Under the pieces are notes generated by a model. It was not told where the DNA came from. It searched no databases and was given only the letters and a program-made list of their open reading frames with translations. Positions 32,558-43,871 of a stretch of 64,000 nucleotides of DNA are shown piece after piece. The stretch is taken from positions 69,205,018 to 69,269,017 of the forward strand of contig NC_051063.1 in assembly GCF_004664715.2 (NCBI RefSeq). The letters run 5' to 3'. Both the position numbers and the translations under genes were made by a program. This DNA comes from Peromyscus leucopus. Its lineage: Eukaryota; Chordata; Mammalia; Rodentia; Cricetidae. Within the stretch, counting starts at the first letter, position 1; each line of letters starts with the position of its first letter.

Positions 32558-33899
32558 AGGATTCAAAACAAAGAGAAGTGCAATAACCACTTGTTCCCAG
32601 CGCGAATAGTCTCTAATTTGACATTGTTTGCCACGGTATCTAGTTTTAAAACGCAATCTGATACTTTGCCATTTGTTTATTCTTTATCTTATTTTTTATT
32701 AGCATGGATCAATTCTACTTCTTGAGTTTATAAGTCTTCACAATAACAACTGTGAATAAAAAAAATCAAGTCATAAACAAATTGGCATGTGACCCCTGTT
32801 TGGGGATTCTAGGTCCAGGGCTGTAAATACTAACAGCAAATAACTCTAGCTAAGGATTCCCAGCCATCACCCTGAATTGTCAGACCTCAGACAAGACACT
32901 GAAGTCACCAAAGCCTTGGTTTCTGCATCCTTCTAATCACTGCAATAAGACCAGCCAGGCATCTCAGGACAGTTGGGAAGGTCAAGGAGAGAATCCATGT
33001 GTAAAACACATAAGGTGGGAGCTACAGAGATGGAGGGTCCTGAACCGCCATGATTGTTATTACCGGGCTATTGTTGTGATGGATTTTTAGCTCCCTTGTT
33101 TCTGCGTGCTGTTCCCCTTTCTGCCCAGCAGCCAGGATCAGCATTTGAGACTCAGAACATCCTCCCCATGGCTCTGTTGATGCCACAGTCTCCAATGAGG
33201 ACTGAATTATGACTCCTCTGCTTGCTGCATGGAAAATGCTCTCTTCCTGCTCTGCTGATGTATTGTAACAGCCCCTCAAATTACACCAGGAAGCAGGGAG
33301 CCGATTGTTAATATTTAGATCAGGTGTCTAGGACCTCAGTGGTGTGATCATTTGCTTTAAATTTTTTAAAATATGCAAATGTGTTGTGAAGGTGCTGCTG
33401 TGCCTCCCGTCCCCGCTGGCAGCACCCCGGTCTTGTCAAAATTTATTGTTTTTAAACATATGAAATATTTTACAGTGTGACCATAAGTCACCCATAAACA
33501 TGGCGTGATTGATGTGCACATGGTCAGAATGCCTCCAGAATCATCAGTTAATATTCTGGTCTTCTCCTTGTTCTTATAAAACTTTGAACAGGGTGTAGGG
33601 AGGACTCTGCATTTGAAACAGGATGTTTCAGGGTGTGTAGGCAAACACATGAGGTCATGTGAATTTCATGTTTGTGAATGTGACTACTCACACATCTGAA
33701 CTAGTAGACAGAAGAAATTAAGGGTGACTTAGCCCACACAAGCTTATACAGCTGCTGTGCTCTGAGAAGGTACAGTTCTGAAGACAAGCAAACAACACAG
33801 CTATTGAGTGAAATGCCTTCAGATCAGCTCTGTGTAGTTTCCAGTTCACAGTTAAATTTCTAATTATCTTTTTAAAAGTCACTTTGTTTTTATAAGACT
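32558..33899. other. single-copy stretch, no gene
   Basis: No repeat recognised. Frames of 85 and 94 codons on the minus strand lack features. An octamer-like ATGCAAAT is at 33374, next to a GC-richer patch (33390-33430) that stands out from AT-rich surroundings. Confidence 0.45.
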
Positions 33900-34350
33900 G
33901 TGATGGCTATTCTTGGCTGTCAACTTGACTGCATCTGGAATGAACTATCATCCAGAAATCGAGGGCACACTTGTGATCCAGACCTTGAGGCAAGAAGAGG
34001 CTGGATGACACACACCTTTAATCCAGACCTTGAGGCTAGAAAGCATGCCTTTAATCTGGGTCACACCTTTGGTTGGAAGGACAATGGAAGAAGGAAGGCG
34101 GTATGTTCCTCCTTCACCCTTGCCCTAGCCTTACCAGCACATTCATATCCTTCACTGGAATTGAAGCCTACTTCTTTGGGATTCCAGCATATACAGAAAA
34201 CTAGCTGAGACACCCAGCCTCATGGGACTGAGCAACTCTAGATTCTTGGACTTTCCCTTCATAGCTACCCATTGCTGGACTAGCTGGATTGCAGCCTATA
34301 AGTCATTCCAATAAATTCATATAGATAATATATATTTTATTAAATTAATT

Positions 34351-34382
<32 letters not shown>

Positions 34383-34432
34383 AATTCATTCCATAAGTTC
34401 TATGACTCTAGAGAACCCTGACTAATCTGAAT
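33900..34432 (+). mobile_element. RMER1-like repeat, longer variant
   Basis: TGATGGCTATTCTTGGCTGT, CAACTTGACTGCATCTGGAA, TGCCTTTAATCTGGGTCACA, AAGTCATTCCAATAAATTCA, and a CTAGAGAACCCTGACTAATC close. It holds B1-like CACACACCTTTAATCCAGAC pieces, and a TA/GA microsatellite at 34349-34383. Confidence 0.6.
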
Positions 34433-34904
34433 ACTTTTCCATTTGCAGGGAATTGAGAAGCTAGGACAAAGGAATTCCAATTCCCTCACTCACCTCCAGT
34501 TTTTCCCGTGGTGTGTACCCTCGAGGGTTGACACATCTGTTATGGTGACAGGATCAGCAGTGATGGCCTTGGCAGCTGAGATCACTATTCTCTTATGTCC
34601 TTGGTGTTCACCTACCATCCTGTTTCTGTTCCAAGATCCCATTGTGAGTCCCACATTAGATTCATGTTTCCCTAGATATTTCTCAATTGTGGTGGTTTCT
34701 CAGATTTGCTCTTGATGACCTTGACAGTTCTGAGGTCTTCACACCTTATTGGCATCATTTGCCAGTCTTCCCACTCATATTTGTTGCTGTTGCTGTGTAA
34801 CAGGACCCCAGATCTTAGTAGGCTTCTAGACTTTAGCAAAACTGACTCCATGATGGAAGTACCATTCAGGCCATAAAACTCAGCACCTGGGCAGCACCAC
34901 CTAC
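34433..34904. other. unassigned; shares a block with 36.7 kb
   Basis: 34455-34512 resembles 36708-36765 (GAAGCTAGGACAAAG, CCCTCACTCACC, CAGTTTTTCC), so both belong to one unnamed repeat. 34690-34770 (GATGACCTTGACAGTTCTGA) resembles old mammalian repeat sequence. Confidence 0.4.
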
Positions 34905-35272
34905 TGAAACTGCCCTGGCCAGCAGGGTCTTTAACAGGGACCTGAAGCGAGGGTCAGCGAATGAGAGGGACAAGAGACACAAAGAGTGAGAGCAAGACAG
35001 GATGTCTGATTAAACTCCAAAATTTTACTTCCCTCCTAAGGCATATATAGGCGGGGGAAGGGGGGAGTGCAAGCAGGGAGGAGATTTTCTTAATCATGGG
35101 TTGTTCAGCCAACAGGGGATGTTGTTAAGGGGATTGTCTATTCTTGCCTAACTGCCTAATCGAAATGTGGTCACATGATTTCTGAGAAGAGGTTCTCATG
35201 CTATGGAGACTTAAGCAAGGCCCAGATCTAGAAAAAGAGGAGAGAAGCCCAAATACGGCGCCATATGTGTCA
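34905..35272 (-). mobile_element. probable class II (IAP/MusD-like) ERV LTR
   Basis: On minus it starts TGACACATATGGCGCCGTAT, with a TATA box (CGCCTATATATGCC, near 35041-35054), and then TTTTGGAGTTTAATCAGACA. A C/T-rich R/U5 (GTCTCTTGTCCCTCTCATTC, AGGTCCCTGTTAAAGACCCT) ends AGGGCAGTTTCA. Sequence beyond on the minus strand (TGGTGCTGCCCAGG) may be a decayed primer-binding site, which would make this a 5' LTR. No duplication seen. Confidence 0.5.
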
Positions 35273-35438
35273 AGGATCATTTAGGCTTATGGCTCCCATC
35301 AAAAATGTAAACAAAGATCTAACCCATCAAAGTCCATAGTTCTGGGACGTCATTAAAAACCTTGCTTTTTGGCTTCTGGAGTTCTGCTTCTGTCTAACTA
35401 ACTGTTCTTGTTAACTAGAGTATGTCAACCCAGGATAT

Positions 35439-35441
<3 letters not shown>

Positions 35442-35496
<55 letters not shown>
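35442..35496. repeat. (GT)n microsatellite
   Basis: About 27 uninterrupted TG units. Confidence 0.97.
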
Positions 35497-35500
<4 letters not shown>

Positions 35501-35623
35501 GCTCAGGGCTACACTAGGATCTTAAATACCTAGTGCGGTAGCCAGCCAGCTAATAAAGACTTCCTATTGGCTAAAACCCATGTCCAAGCAGTCTTTTCTG
35601 GTGAATACTCCACAACATTTCTT

Positions 35624-35745
35624 GTTTTGTTTTGTTGAAACAGGATCTCCAGGATCTCGATATGTAGTTCACTGGCCTGGAACATAAGGAACTCTGACCC
35701 AAGCCTCCTAAGCTCAGAGACTACCAGTGTACATCGTGCTTTATC
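35624..35745 (-). mobile_element. old B1-related fragment
   Basis: TTGTTTTGTTTTGTTGAAAC then CAGGATCTCCAGGATCTCGA, TATGTAGTTCACTGGCCTGG, and CAAGCCTCCTAAGCTCAGAG: antisense B1 order, low identity. Confidence 0.45.
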
Positions 35746-36480
35746 AGTTCCAACCCCTCTTAGAAAACTGGGAGCCCCAGTGTCCCGAGACACTTCAGGT
35801 GGCCTTTGCAGAGATGCATATTCTAATGTCAAAAGCAACAGTAATTGGCTAGTAGTTCTCTTTACAAATGTGCTTGTGTTGAATAATAGATTAGGGCATT
35901 TCTATACAAAACTGATTTCTAGTAATTAGATATTTTGAGATGTGTTATATAACCCTGATTTTCAATTTACTTAAAATTACAGTTTACTACAATTATAAAC
36001 TTAATCTGTTTATACTGGATTAATCTGGTGGCTATTATGCAATATGGGTACAATTACCATCACCCTGTATTCACTCACGTCTTCCTTACCCTGTCCAAAT
36101 ATACCAACTGCCAAAAATCTATAGTGTGTGTGTGTGTGTGTGAGTCCTTAGAGGGACCAGAGGAGAGAAGGCACCCCACCCTCCTGTCTTCTTGCTTCCA
36201 TGTCACTGAAATTCCAGACCCCAAAGCTAATACCAGGCTGTTGTCCCTGAATGGAGCTCTCAGGCCTTCACAGTCCAGTGAACTCTTTCTGTCAATTGTT
36301 TAAAATGACTTACTGAGCAGTTTCTCTGTTACAAGTTCTTTGTGAATGGGTCAAACACTTGTCTCTGTCTTCTTGGATAAACCTGGACAAGGAGAGAGAC
36401 TCAGAGTAAATCAATCAGTAGAGACTTAGCACAAGATAGCTATTCCCTAAGCTGGGGAGAGTCCCTTAGTGTGCTCTGAT
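35746..36480. other. single-copy stretch, no gene
   Basis: Very AT-rich from 35870 to 36030. A short (GT)n is at 36124-36141. No coding signal. Confidence 0.45.
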
Positions 36481-36885
36481 TCCACATTCATCCTTGTGTT
36501 AGCACTCCACAGCTGTTACAAATGCCTGACAGGCTCGGTGTAAGAAGAGGAAAAACTCATTTTCACTCATGGTTCTGGAGGTCATAGGGCATGGTCTGTT
36601 GTGCCCACAGCTTTGAGGCCTGTAGTTGGGGCGGACTATCTTGATATGAAGGAACATTAAGCGGAGTAAAACTTCTGCCCATTTTCTAATTGAGTACAAA
36701 ATGAAAGAAGCTAGGACAAAGAACTCCCACACCCCTCACTCACCGGCAGTTTTTCCTGTCGGGGAAAGCATCCACAGGGCTCCTCCAAGGGCGTGCCCTA
36801 GGGACTCAAAGGCCACCCATCAGGCTAATCTCAGAGTTCCCACCACCTTCCAATAAAGACCAAGTCCTTCACGTGGGGAACATGG
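36481..36885. mobile_element. unnamed interspersed repeat
   Basis: AGCTGTTACAAATGCCTGAC, CTCATGGTTCTGGAGGTCAT, TTCCCACCACCTTCCAATAA and GACCAAGTCCTTCACG follow the layout of an old mammalian repeat. The block at 36708-36765 recurs at 34455. Confidence 0.4.
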
Positions 36886-37365
36886 AGACGTTCAAGATCG
36901 AAACTGCTTATCTCTGCTGCTATTTCTCGGGCCCTCACCTGTCACCCACGTGCTTGCCTTTCTCAGCTCCCCACCATTGACTCCCCTCAGCCTGCCCTGC
37001 CCTGGCCAACCCCTCCAGACCATCAGGAGGGTCCACTTGACTCCACTGATCCTTCTCAGCTTTGGCTGCACCACAGTTGTGAACCAGGCAACCTGCTGTG
37101 GGATGGCATGAGAGGTTACCCAAGAAGAACAGAGCAGGTGAAGACAGAAATGGATGATTCTCCAAAGACAGAGAAAGACTGGAAAGGTCATAGTGTTTTA
37201 AGATGTGTAGAGTGGGAACCCTTGAGCAGTCACAAAATGGGGGAGACATGGGAAGTAGTAGAATGCACATTGGTCCAAGTTTCCCATATCTGAAGATTAA
37301 GAAGATGCAAGGGTAAAAGAAATCAGAGATTATGAAATCACCATTTCAAGATGATTGAGGGAGGA
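36886..37365. other. single-copy stretch, no gene
   Basis: Two overlapping minus frames of 99 and 111 codons (36892-37270) in different phases. No domain or splice evidence; the mutual overlap argues for chance. Confidence 0.45.
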
Positions 37366-37369
37366 ATTA

Positions 37370-38650
37370 TTCAAGACAAAGTAACAGTCCTAAACACGTA
37401 TGGCCCCTGCAAATGTTCTTAGGAATGTGTGGAGCAAACCTGGTAGAAACGGAAGGAAAAGGAGACAAATTCACAGCCGTTAGAAACCCCAGCACAGACT
37501 TTTAGTAATTATCAAGAAAATAGAGAATTTGATCTTTATTTTATTCTGAGACAGCCAATTCAGCTGTCCTTTGGTTGGTGTAAGCATATCTTTTACCATT
37601 CAAATACTTTTTTGTGTGTTTTTAGACTGGGTCTCCAGCAGCTCAGGATGACCTTGAACTCCCTGTGCAGCGAAGGATGAACTTGAATTCTTGAACCTTC
37701 TGCCTCTACTTCCTGAGTGCTGGGAGTTACAAGTCTGTGCCACCACTCCCAGCTAAACTCCTACTTTTCAGTCACTGTGTGTCTTTATCCTTAGATTGGA
37801 TTCCTTGTAGGCAGTCCATTATCAACCAAGCTGGGAAATTTTAAAGAGGCAACATAGGCAAAACCCATGCTCTTTTAAAGTACACAGGGTATTAACCCAA
37901 ATCATCCAAATTCTAAGATACAAAAATGTCTGAATAAATTTAAAGGGATTTGGTTAGCGATCAATAGGTTACCCGGGTATGATAGAACTACATTAGAAAC
38001 ATACCACAGAAAGATAAGAGGTAAACCTCCAGGTATTTGCCAACAAATAACATAATTCCAAATAACCTACAGGCTAAAGAATAAATGAAAAGAAAATAAG
38101 TATTTTTAACAGAACAAAACCATGCTAATACGTCTGAAAATACAACACAGAACAATGTTTGAGATGCAACAGACTGCAAAGACCAAAAGAAATGTATAGC
38201 CCCGAATTCCTATTTGAGAAAAGAGAAAAGATCACAAATCCACAACCTCAGCCTCTGACTTAGGAAACATTTAAAAGTCCAGTAAATGAGACCCCACAGG
38301 AAGGAGAAAGAAGAAGCAAGGACTATTAGAGCAGACATATGGGAAACACCAAACAGGAAATCTCATATTAAAAAAAAAAAATCATTGAAGCAAAAGCTGA
38401 TTCTTGGAGGAAATCAATAGCATTGATAAGCCTCCAGCCAGGATGCCTAACAAAAAGAACACAGTGAGAAACAACTGATAACAGCTTTGAGATAGATGGT
38501 ACCACAAGGGGATGCAGCTACATCTGTGATGATCAGGGGATATTATGAGCAGTTTTGTGCCAGAAAAGTCAACAACTTGGGTAAGACAGATGTTTCTTGA
38601 AAGGTGAAAACTCTAACAAAGCTCAGTCAAAACTAAATCCAATTTGTAGT
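37370..38650 (+). mobile_element. old L1 ORF2 remnant (L1M type), interrupted by a B1
   Basis: 37380-37530 (ACAGTCCTAAACACGTATGG) is endonuclease-region-like. 37870-38640 covers later ORF2: GAAGCAAAAGCTGATTCTTG, GGAAATCAATAGCATTGATA and AGCCTCCAGCCAGGATGCCT. Stops and frameshifts throughout. A B1 at 37606-37756 separates the parts. Confidence 0.65.
37606..37756 (-). mobile_element. B1 SINE, old, inserted in L1M
   Basis: TTTTTAGACTGGGTCTCCAG, CAGGATGACCTTGAACTCCC, CTTCTGCCTCTACTTCCTGA, GTGCTGGGAGTTACAAGTCT and CACCACTCCCAGC. Confidence 0.8.
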
Positions 38651-38769
38651 CCTGATGGGCTCAATTGGGCCTACACACGCATGTACCAAGGCATAGAGAA
38701 TAATGCCCTTTAAGTATGCAGAATTCATTACAACTAAACAACACGTCTGCAGAGGCCTTTCCAAGTCTA

Positions 38770-38918
38770 GGCTGAGTGAGTTAGTTGGCACCTGTAATTC
38801 CAGTGCTTTGGAGGCAGTGGCAGGAGGATTACTCTTAGTTTGAGTCCAGCCTGCTCTATATAGTGAGTCTCAGGCCATCCAGAGATATAAAGGACGACTG
38901 TTTCTAAAAAACAAAGAA
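38770..38918 (+). mobile_element. old B1-like SINE
   Basis: GGCTGAGTGAGTTAGTTGGC, ACCTGTAATTCCAGTGCTTT, GTTTGAGTCCAGCCTGCTCT, then TTTCTAAAAAACAAAG. Strongly diverged. Confidence 0.65.
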
Positions 38919-39459
38919 TCTGAGTATTAAATTCCTCTTCTCTTAAAATCCACCCAACAGCCCCTTTCTGGTTCCCTGGCTATACTATAGAGGCTACAGG
39001 GACTCCAGAGCTAAAGCTCTGATGCCAGGATCTACAGGAGTGAGAACATGAGGCTTTGGTCTTTCAGGGTCTGGGTGACTTTACTCACAATATTTCACAG
39101 TTCTACCCATTTACTTGCAAATTTTATTTTTTCTTTGCTGCTGAATGTCTCTTTGTGTAAATACAGCACACTTCCCTTGTTCGTCCATCTGTTGATTGAC
39201 ATCTGGGCTGTTTCTATTTCCTGGTCATTGTGAAGATAGCAGCACTGAACACGAGTGAGCAAGTACCTCTGTAGTAGGATGAAGCGCACTTTGGTATGTG
39301 CCCAAGAGAGCTAGAGCTGCGGCGCATCTCTATCTAACTTTTTGAGAAACCTCCACGACACTTTCCACAGTGGCTACATCAGTTTGCACTCCTACCAGGA
39401 GTGAACAAGTGTTCTCCTTTCCCCACATCTACTCTAGCATTTCTTGTTATTTGGTTTCT

Positions 39460-40926
39460 AAATTATCTTTATTATTTCTTTTATTTTGTGGGATTAGAGC
39501 AGTGGTTCTCAACCTTCCTAGTGCTGCGACCCTTTAATACAGTTCCTCATGTTGTGGTGAACCCCAACTATAAAATTATTTTTGTGGCTACTTCATAACT
39601 GTAATTTTGCTGCTGCTATGAGTTGTAATGTAAATCTCTGTGTTTTCCCATGGTCTTAGACAACCCCTGTGAAAGGGTCATCTGACCTCCCCGAAGGATC
39701 AAGATTCACAGGTTGAGAACCACAGGATTAGAATATAACTATATCATTTCCCTCTTTCCTTTCCTCCCTTCAAACTGTTTCATATACCTCTCCTTGCTCT
39801 TTTTCAAATTCATGGCCTCTCTTTTCATTAATTGCTGTTACATACATAAATGTGTATGTTTATACATATAATTTCCTAAATACAACCTGCTCAGTCCATA
39901 TAGTGTTACTTGTATGTATGTTTTCAGGGCTATTTGGCTTCTGGACATTCCTTAATTGCCTGAAGTTCTATGTGTAAAGTGAGGCCTCCCAAGCTTTCCC
40001 CCATTCACTTTGCCATGTCTGTTGTTGTCTTTGTTCACTTCGTGTTTAGGCAGACATGTTGGTGAGACTTTATGAGTATAGCTTCTGTTATCACTAAGAG
40101 ACACAATGTCACAGCAAACTCCCTGGTCCTCAGGATCTTACACTCTTTCTACCCCTTCTTCCACAGTGTTCCCTTAGGTCTGGGAGTGTTTTGTAAGTGT
40201 ATCCATCAGGACTGGGCTCCACAACTCACATTTTAATTGGTTGGGTTTTCTGTAATGATCTTTGTCTGTTGCAAAGAGAGAATTCCTCGATGAAGGGCGA
40301 AGACTACACTTATCTGCAGGTATAAGGACATATATTTAGAAAGTACTTAGGGCTTATGCTGGTTTAATAAAATCGTGGTTGTAGGTTCTCCTCCAAGACC
40401 CATGACTAGCCCTGGATAGTTGGCAAGGTTTCCAGTACCAGGTGTTATTTCTCTCATGTTGAAGGGGTCTTAAGTCTAACTAGGCAAATGTTGGTTAGTA
40501 CCAAGGTATGCATGCCACTACTACATCCTTAGGGTTATCGTGCCACGCTGTTCATTGTTGTGGTTCCTAGGAGACATAGGTAGGACTGTTGGTTGCTTCC
40601 TTCCACTGGAAGCTAGCATGGTACCTCCTGGAACCATGAAACCTAGTTCTCAGGGAGGAAGCTTTCGGGTCAGTTACAGCTTAGGGGCCTCTGAAGTGTG
40701 TGGTATCTTCAAGCAATATGAACTTACCTTTCCTATATGGGGACAATCAAGGACAATAGCAATAGACTGTAATGTTTTCAGAGTCTCTTGAACAGCCCTG
40801 ACTAACAACTCAAAAGAGGGCTTCTCATGCCTGATGCTGGGGTTTTTGCTACATGGTCTTTGACTCATGGAGGGAGCATTGTTAGCCTAGATGAGAAATT
40901 TTCATTTAATTTATGTGTACAGAGAC
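39460..40926 (-). mobile_element. L1 3' end inserted in the host L1
   Basis: Antisense L1 3'UTR: ATGGCCTCTCTTTTCATTAA, AACCTGCTCAGTCCATATAG, GTTGGTGAGACTTTATGAGT, GACTGGGCTCCACAACTCAC, CTACACTTATCTGCAGGTAT. It interrupts host ORF2, whose flanks rejoin into one reading. Direct repeats TTATTTGGTTTCT (39447) and TTATGTGTTTTCT (40927), 11 of 13 identical, fit its target duplication. Confidence 0.75.
39500..39725 (+). mobile_element. URR1 hAT-type DNA transposon with 8-bp target duplication
   Basis: Starts CAGTGGTTCTCAACCTTCCT and ends GGTTGAGAACCACAG (last bases mutated from the ACCACTG expected of the inverted repeat). Flanking 8-mers GATTAGAG (39492) and GATTAGAA (39726) match at 7 of 8. It lies inside the inserted L1 3' end and so is younger than it. 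Non-autonomous: no transposase. Confidence 0.92.
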
Positions 40927-41148
40927 TTATGTGTTTTCTTGATGACAGCCATTCTGACTGGGGCAAGATGAAATCTCAAAGTAGTTTCAATTTTCATTTT
41001 TCTGATAGATAAGGACATTATAGAGTTTTCAAAGTATTTTTTAGCCACTTATATTTCTTCTTTTGACCTTTTTGTTCAGTTCCATGGCCCAATTTTTAGT
41101 TAGATATTTTGCTTTCTTGGTGTTTAATATTTTGAGGTTTTTGTTTAT

Positions 41149-41151
<3 letters not shown>

Positions 41152-41196
<45 letters not shown>

Positions 41197-41342
41197 GTTT
41201 TTCGAGACAGGGTTTCTCTGTGTAGCTTTGCGCCTTTCCTGGAGCTCACTTGGTAGCCCAGGCTGGCCTCGAACTCACAGAGATCCGCCTGGCTCTGCCT
41301 CCCGAGTGCTGGGATTAAAGGCGTGCGCCACCAACGCCCGGC
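41152..41342 (-). mobile_element. young B1 SINE, 16-bp target duplication, 45-nt T-run
   Basis: T-run 41151-41195 (inverted A-tail), then GGTTTTTCGAGACAGGGTTT to CACCAACGCCCGGC. Perfect direct repeats GGTTTTTGTTTATTCT lie at 41136-41151 and 41343-41358. The L1 sequence on each side joins cleanly without it. The 152-codon plus frame here is antisense B1 and L1. Confidence 0.98.
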
Positions 41343-41543
41343 GGTTTTTGTTTATTCTAACACTAATCCTCTTTCAGATGTATAGAAAGATTTTTTCCCA
41401 TTCTGTAGGCTGCCTCTTCAGCAAATTAACACCTTCCTTTGTTTCTAATGTCATGAGGTTGAACCTGTTGATTACTGGTCTTATTTTCTGCATGACCGAG
41501 GTCCCACTCAGAAAGTCGTAACTGAAGCCCATATCCTAAAGTG

Positions 41544-41916
41544 TGTAGCTGGAGAGCTTCTCTCCAGGTCCCACCAAGCCCTCTGCAGTCCCACAACCCA
41601 TGTATAAAATAATCACTCAGACACTTATATTACTTATAAACTGTATGGCCATGGCAGGCTTTTTGTCATCTATTTCTTCTATCTTAAATTAACCCATTTC
41701 TATTAATCTATAAGTTGTCACGTGGCTCATGGCCTACCAGTACCTTACATGTTGCTTGTCATGGCAGCGGCTCCCAGGTCTCTCCCTCTGCCTTCCTGTT
41801 CCCTCAATTCTCCTCTCTGTTAGTCCTGCCTATACTTCCTGCCTGGCTGGCCAATCAGTGTTTTATTTATTAACCAATCAGAGCAACACATTTGCCATAC
41901 AGAACATCCCACAGCA
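41544..41916 (-). mobile_element. solo LTR, class II type, 6-bp target duplication
   Basis: On plus it starts TGTAGCTGGAGAG and ends CATCCCACAGCA. Perfect AAAGTG repeats lie at 41538-41543 and 41917-41922. GGCTGGCCAATCAGTGTTTT (CCAAT-type on the plus read) and AAATTAACCCATTTCTATTA match its relative at 27696. Inserted in the host L1. Confidence 0.88.
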
Positions 41917-43117
41917 AAAGTGTATTTCCTACTTCTCCCTCTAGAATTTAAGGTCTAATATTGAGATCTTTGATCCACCTAGAATTTGCTGTTGTGCAAG
42001 GTAAGAGAAAGATCTAGTTTCATTCTTCTACATGTAGCTATCTGGTTTCTCTATTACCATTTGTTGAAGATGTTGTCTTTTCTCCAGTGATTATTTTTGG
42101 TCTCTGCAAAAATCAGAACACTAGGACTATAGGCTGATACTTGGGTTCTCAATTCTATTCCATTGATCAGTATGTCCTTTTTTTTAGTGGTTTTCCCCCA
42201 CTATGGCTCTGTAGTATAACTTGAAATCAGGAATGGTGATCTCTCCATCGGGTTTTATAGTTTAGGGGTTGTTTTGTCTATCAAGGTTCTTTTGTGGTTA
42301 CATGTGAATTTTAATAGTTTTTTTTTTTTACATTTCTGTGGTGAATTGAAATTTTGATCAAGGCTGTATAAAATGTGTAGATTGCTTTTGGTAGGATAGC
42401 CATTTTTACAATATTAACCTTACCAATCCATATGCATGGGAAATCTATTGCTTTCAACTTATTTCTTCAGTGTTTTAAAAGTTTTCATTGTATAGGTTTT
42501 TTTTTACTTCTTAAGCTTATTCCAAAGTATTTTTTAGACTGAATGGGATTCTTTCCCTGGTTTCTTTCTCAGTCTGTCTTTGGTATATGTGAATGTTAAT
42601 TTATAAATGATATTTTCTGAAAGTGTTCAGTTTGGGGTCTCTCATATATAGAATCATGTTATCTGCAAACAGGGATAATTTTATTTCTTCCTTTCCCATT
42701 TGTACCCCTTTATTTCCTTCTCATGTCTTGTTGCACTGGCTAGCACTCCACATACTATATTGAATGGGCGTGGCAAAAATGACATCCTTACCTTGTTCTG
42801 CATCTTATAAGAAAGCTTCAAGTTTTTCTCCATTTGACATGATTATGACTATCTGTTTGTCATGGATAACCTTACTTTGTTGATATATGTTCCCTCCACC
42901 CCTAGCCTCTCCAGGGTTTTTATCAGGAAGCATTGTTAGATTTTGCCAAAGGTATTTTATGCATTGATGATGATCTTGTGGTGTCTGTTCTTGGGTCCAT
43001 TTATGTGGTAAACTACACTTCTTGATTTACATATGTTGAACCATACCTTCATTCCTGAATGAAACCAACTTGACCATGGTGATTGATCCTTTGGATGTGT
43101 TTTTAAATTTGTTTTGC

Positions 43118-43693
43118 ACACACTATCCTCACAACTGGTCAAAGTATAGAGAACAAGTGTCTGTAGAGTGCCCATCCATAAATATGGTATCATAATCCCA
43201 AGCCCCAAGACTTAGGGAACATGATGGAAGAGTGGTTGAAAGATCTTAAGAGCCAGAGGTTGAGGGGAACTGAGGCAAAAACAGTGTCCTGTAGACATAA
43301 CAGGGCTTTTGTACACACAAACTCACACCAGCTGTGGTTGTCTGCATATGACCTACATAATATCAAGCCAGTCAACACTCTAGCATGGATGGACGAGGCA
43401 CACAACCCTTACCCCTAGCTGAGAAGCAATTGGCAAGTTATGGCTGCTAGGGAGGGAGAGTCAGTTTTCTTTAGGGATGTGGCTCCTGTTCCAGTAGATG
43501 CCCCCACACTCACGCATGTATGAGCCACACTGATTGGACTCACTGATTTATAAGAAGAAAAAAGAGGACATGAAATTAGAGGGAGTGGTGGGACCCAGAA
43601 GGGCTTGGGATGTAGAAACAGAGGTGAAAAAGTTCAAAATACATTGTATGTGTGTATGGAATCCTCAAAGAATAAAGAAACATTAAACTTTAA
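43118..43693 (+). mobile_element. L1 3' end inserted against the host L1
   Basis: CACAACTGGTCAAAGTATAG, AACATGATGGAAGAGTGGTT, CACACCAGCTGTGGTTGTCT, GGGAGGGAGAGTCAGTTTTC, TTAGGGATGTGGCTCCTGTT, AAATACATTGTATGTGTGTA and CTCAAAGAATAAAGAAACAT. This is the 3'UTR of a rodent L1 in the opposite orientation. Frames of 83, 71 and 65 codons here come from it. Confidence 0.85.
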
Positions 43694-43707
43694 AAGTTAT
43701 TTATATA

Positions 43708-43871
43708 AGCCGGGCGGTGGTGGCGCACGCCTTTAATCCCAGCACTTGGGAGGCAGAGCCAGGCGGATCTCTGTGAGTTCAAGGCCAGCCTGGGCTACCA
43801 AGTGAGTTCCAGGAAAGGCGCAAAGCTACACAGAGAAACCCTGTCTCGAAAAACCAAAAAAAAAAAAAAAA
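43708..43871 (+). mobile_element. young B1 SINE, 14-bp target duplication
   Basis: AGCCGGGCGGTGGTGGCGCA start, GGAAAGGCGCAAAGCTACAC right half, A-tail to 43871. Perfect AAGTTATTTATATA repeats lie at 43694-43707 and 43872-43885. About 4 base differences over about 150 from the inverted copy at 41152, three of them at CpG or poly-change sites. Confidence 0.98.

Noticed and set aside
41063..41521. 152-codon plus frame with a poly-Phe run and a CVALRLSWSSLGSPGWPRTH stretch
   Set aside because: Antisense translation of a B1 and of L1. The same peptide arises from the B1 at 5499.
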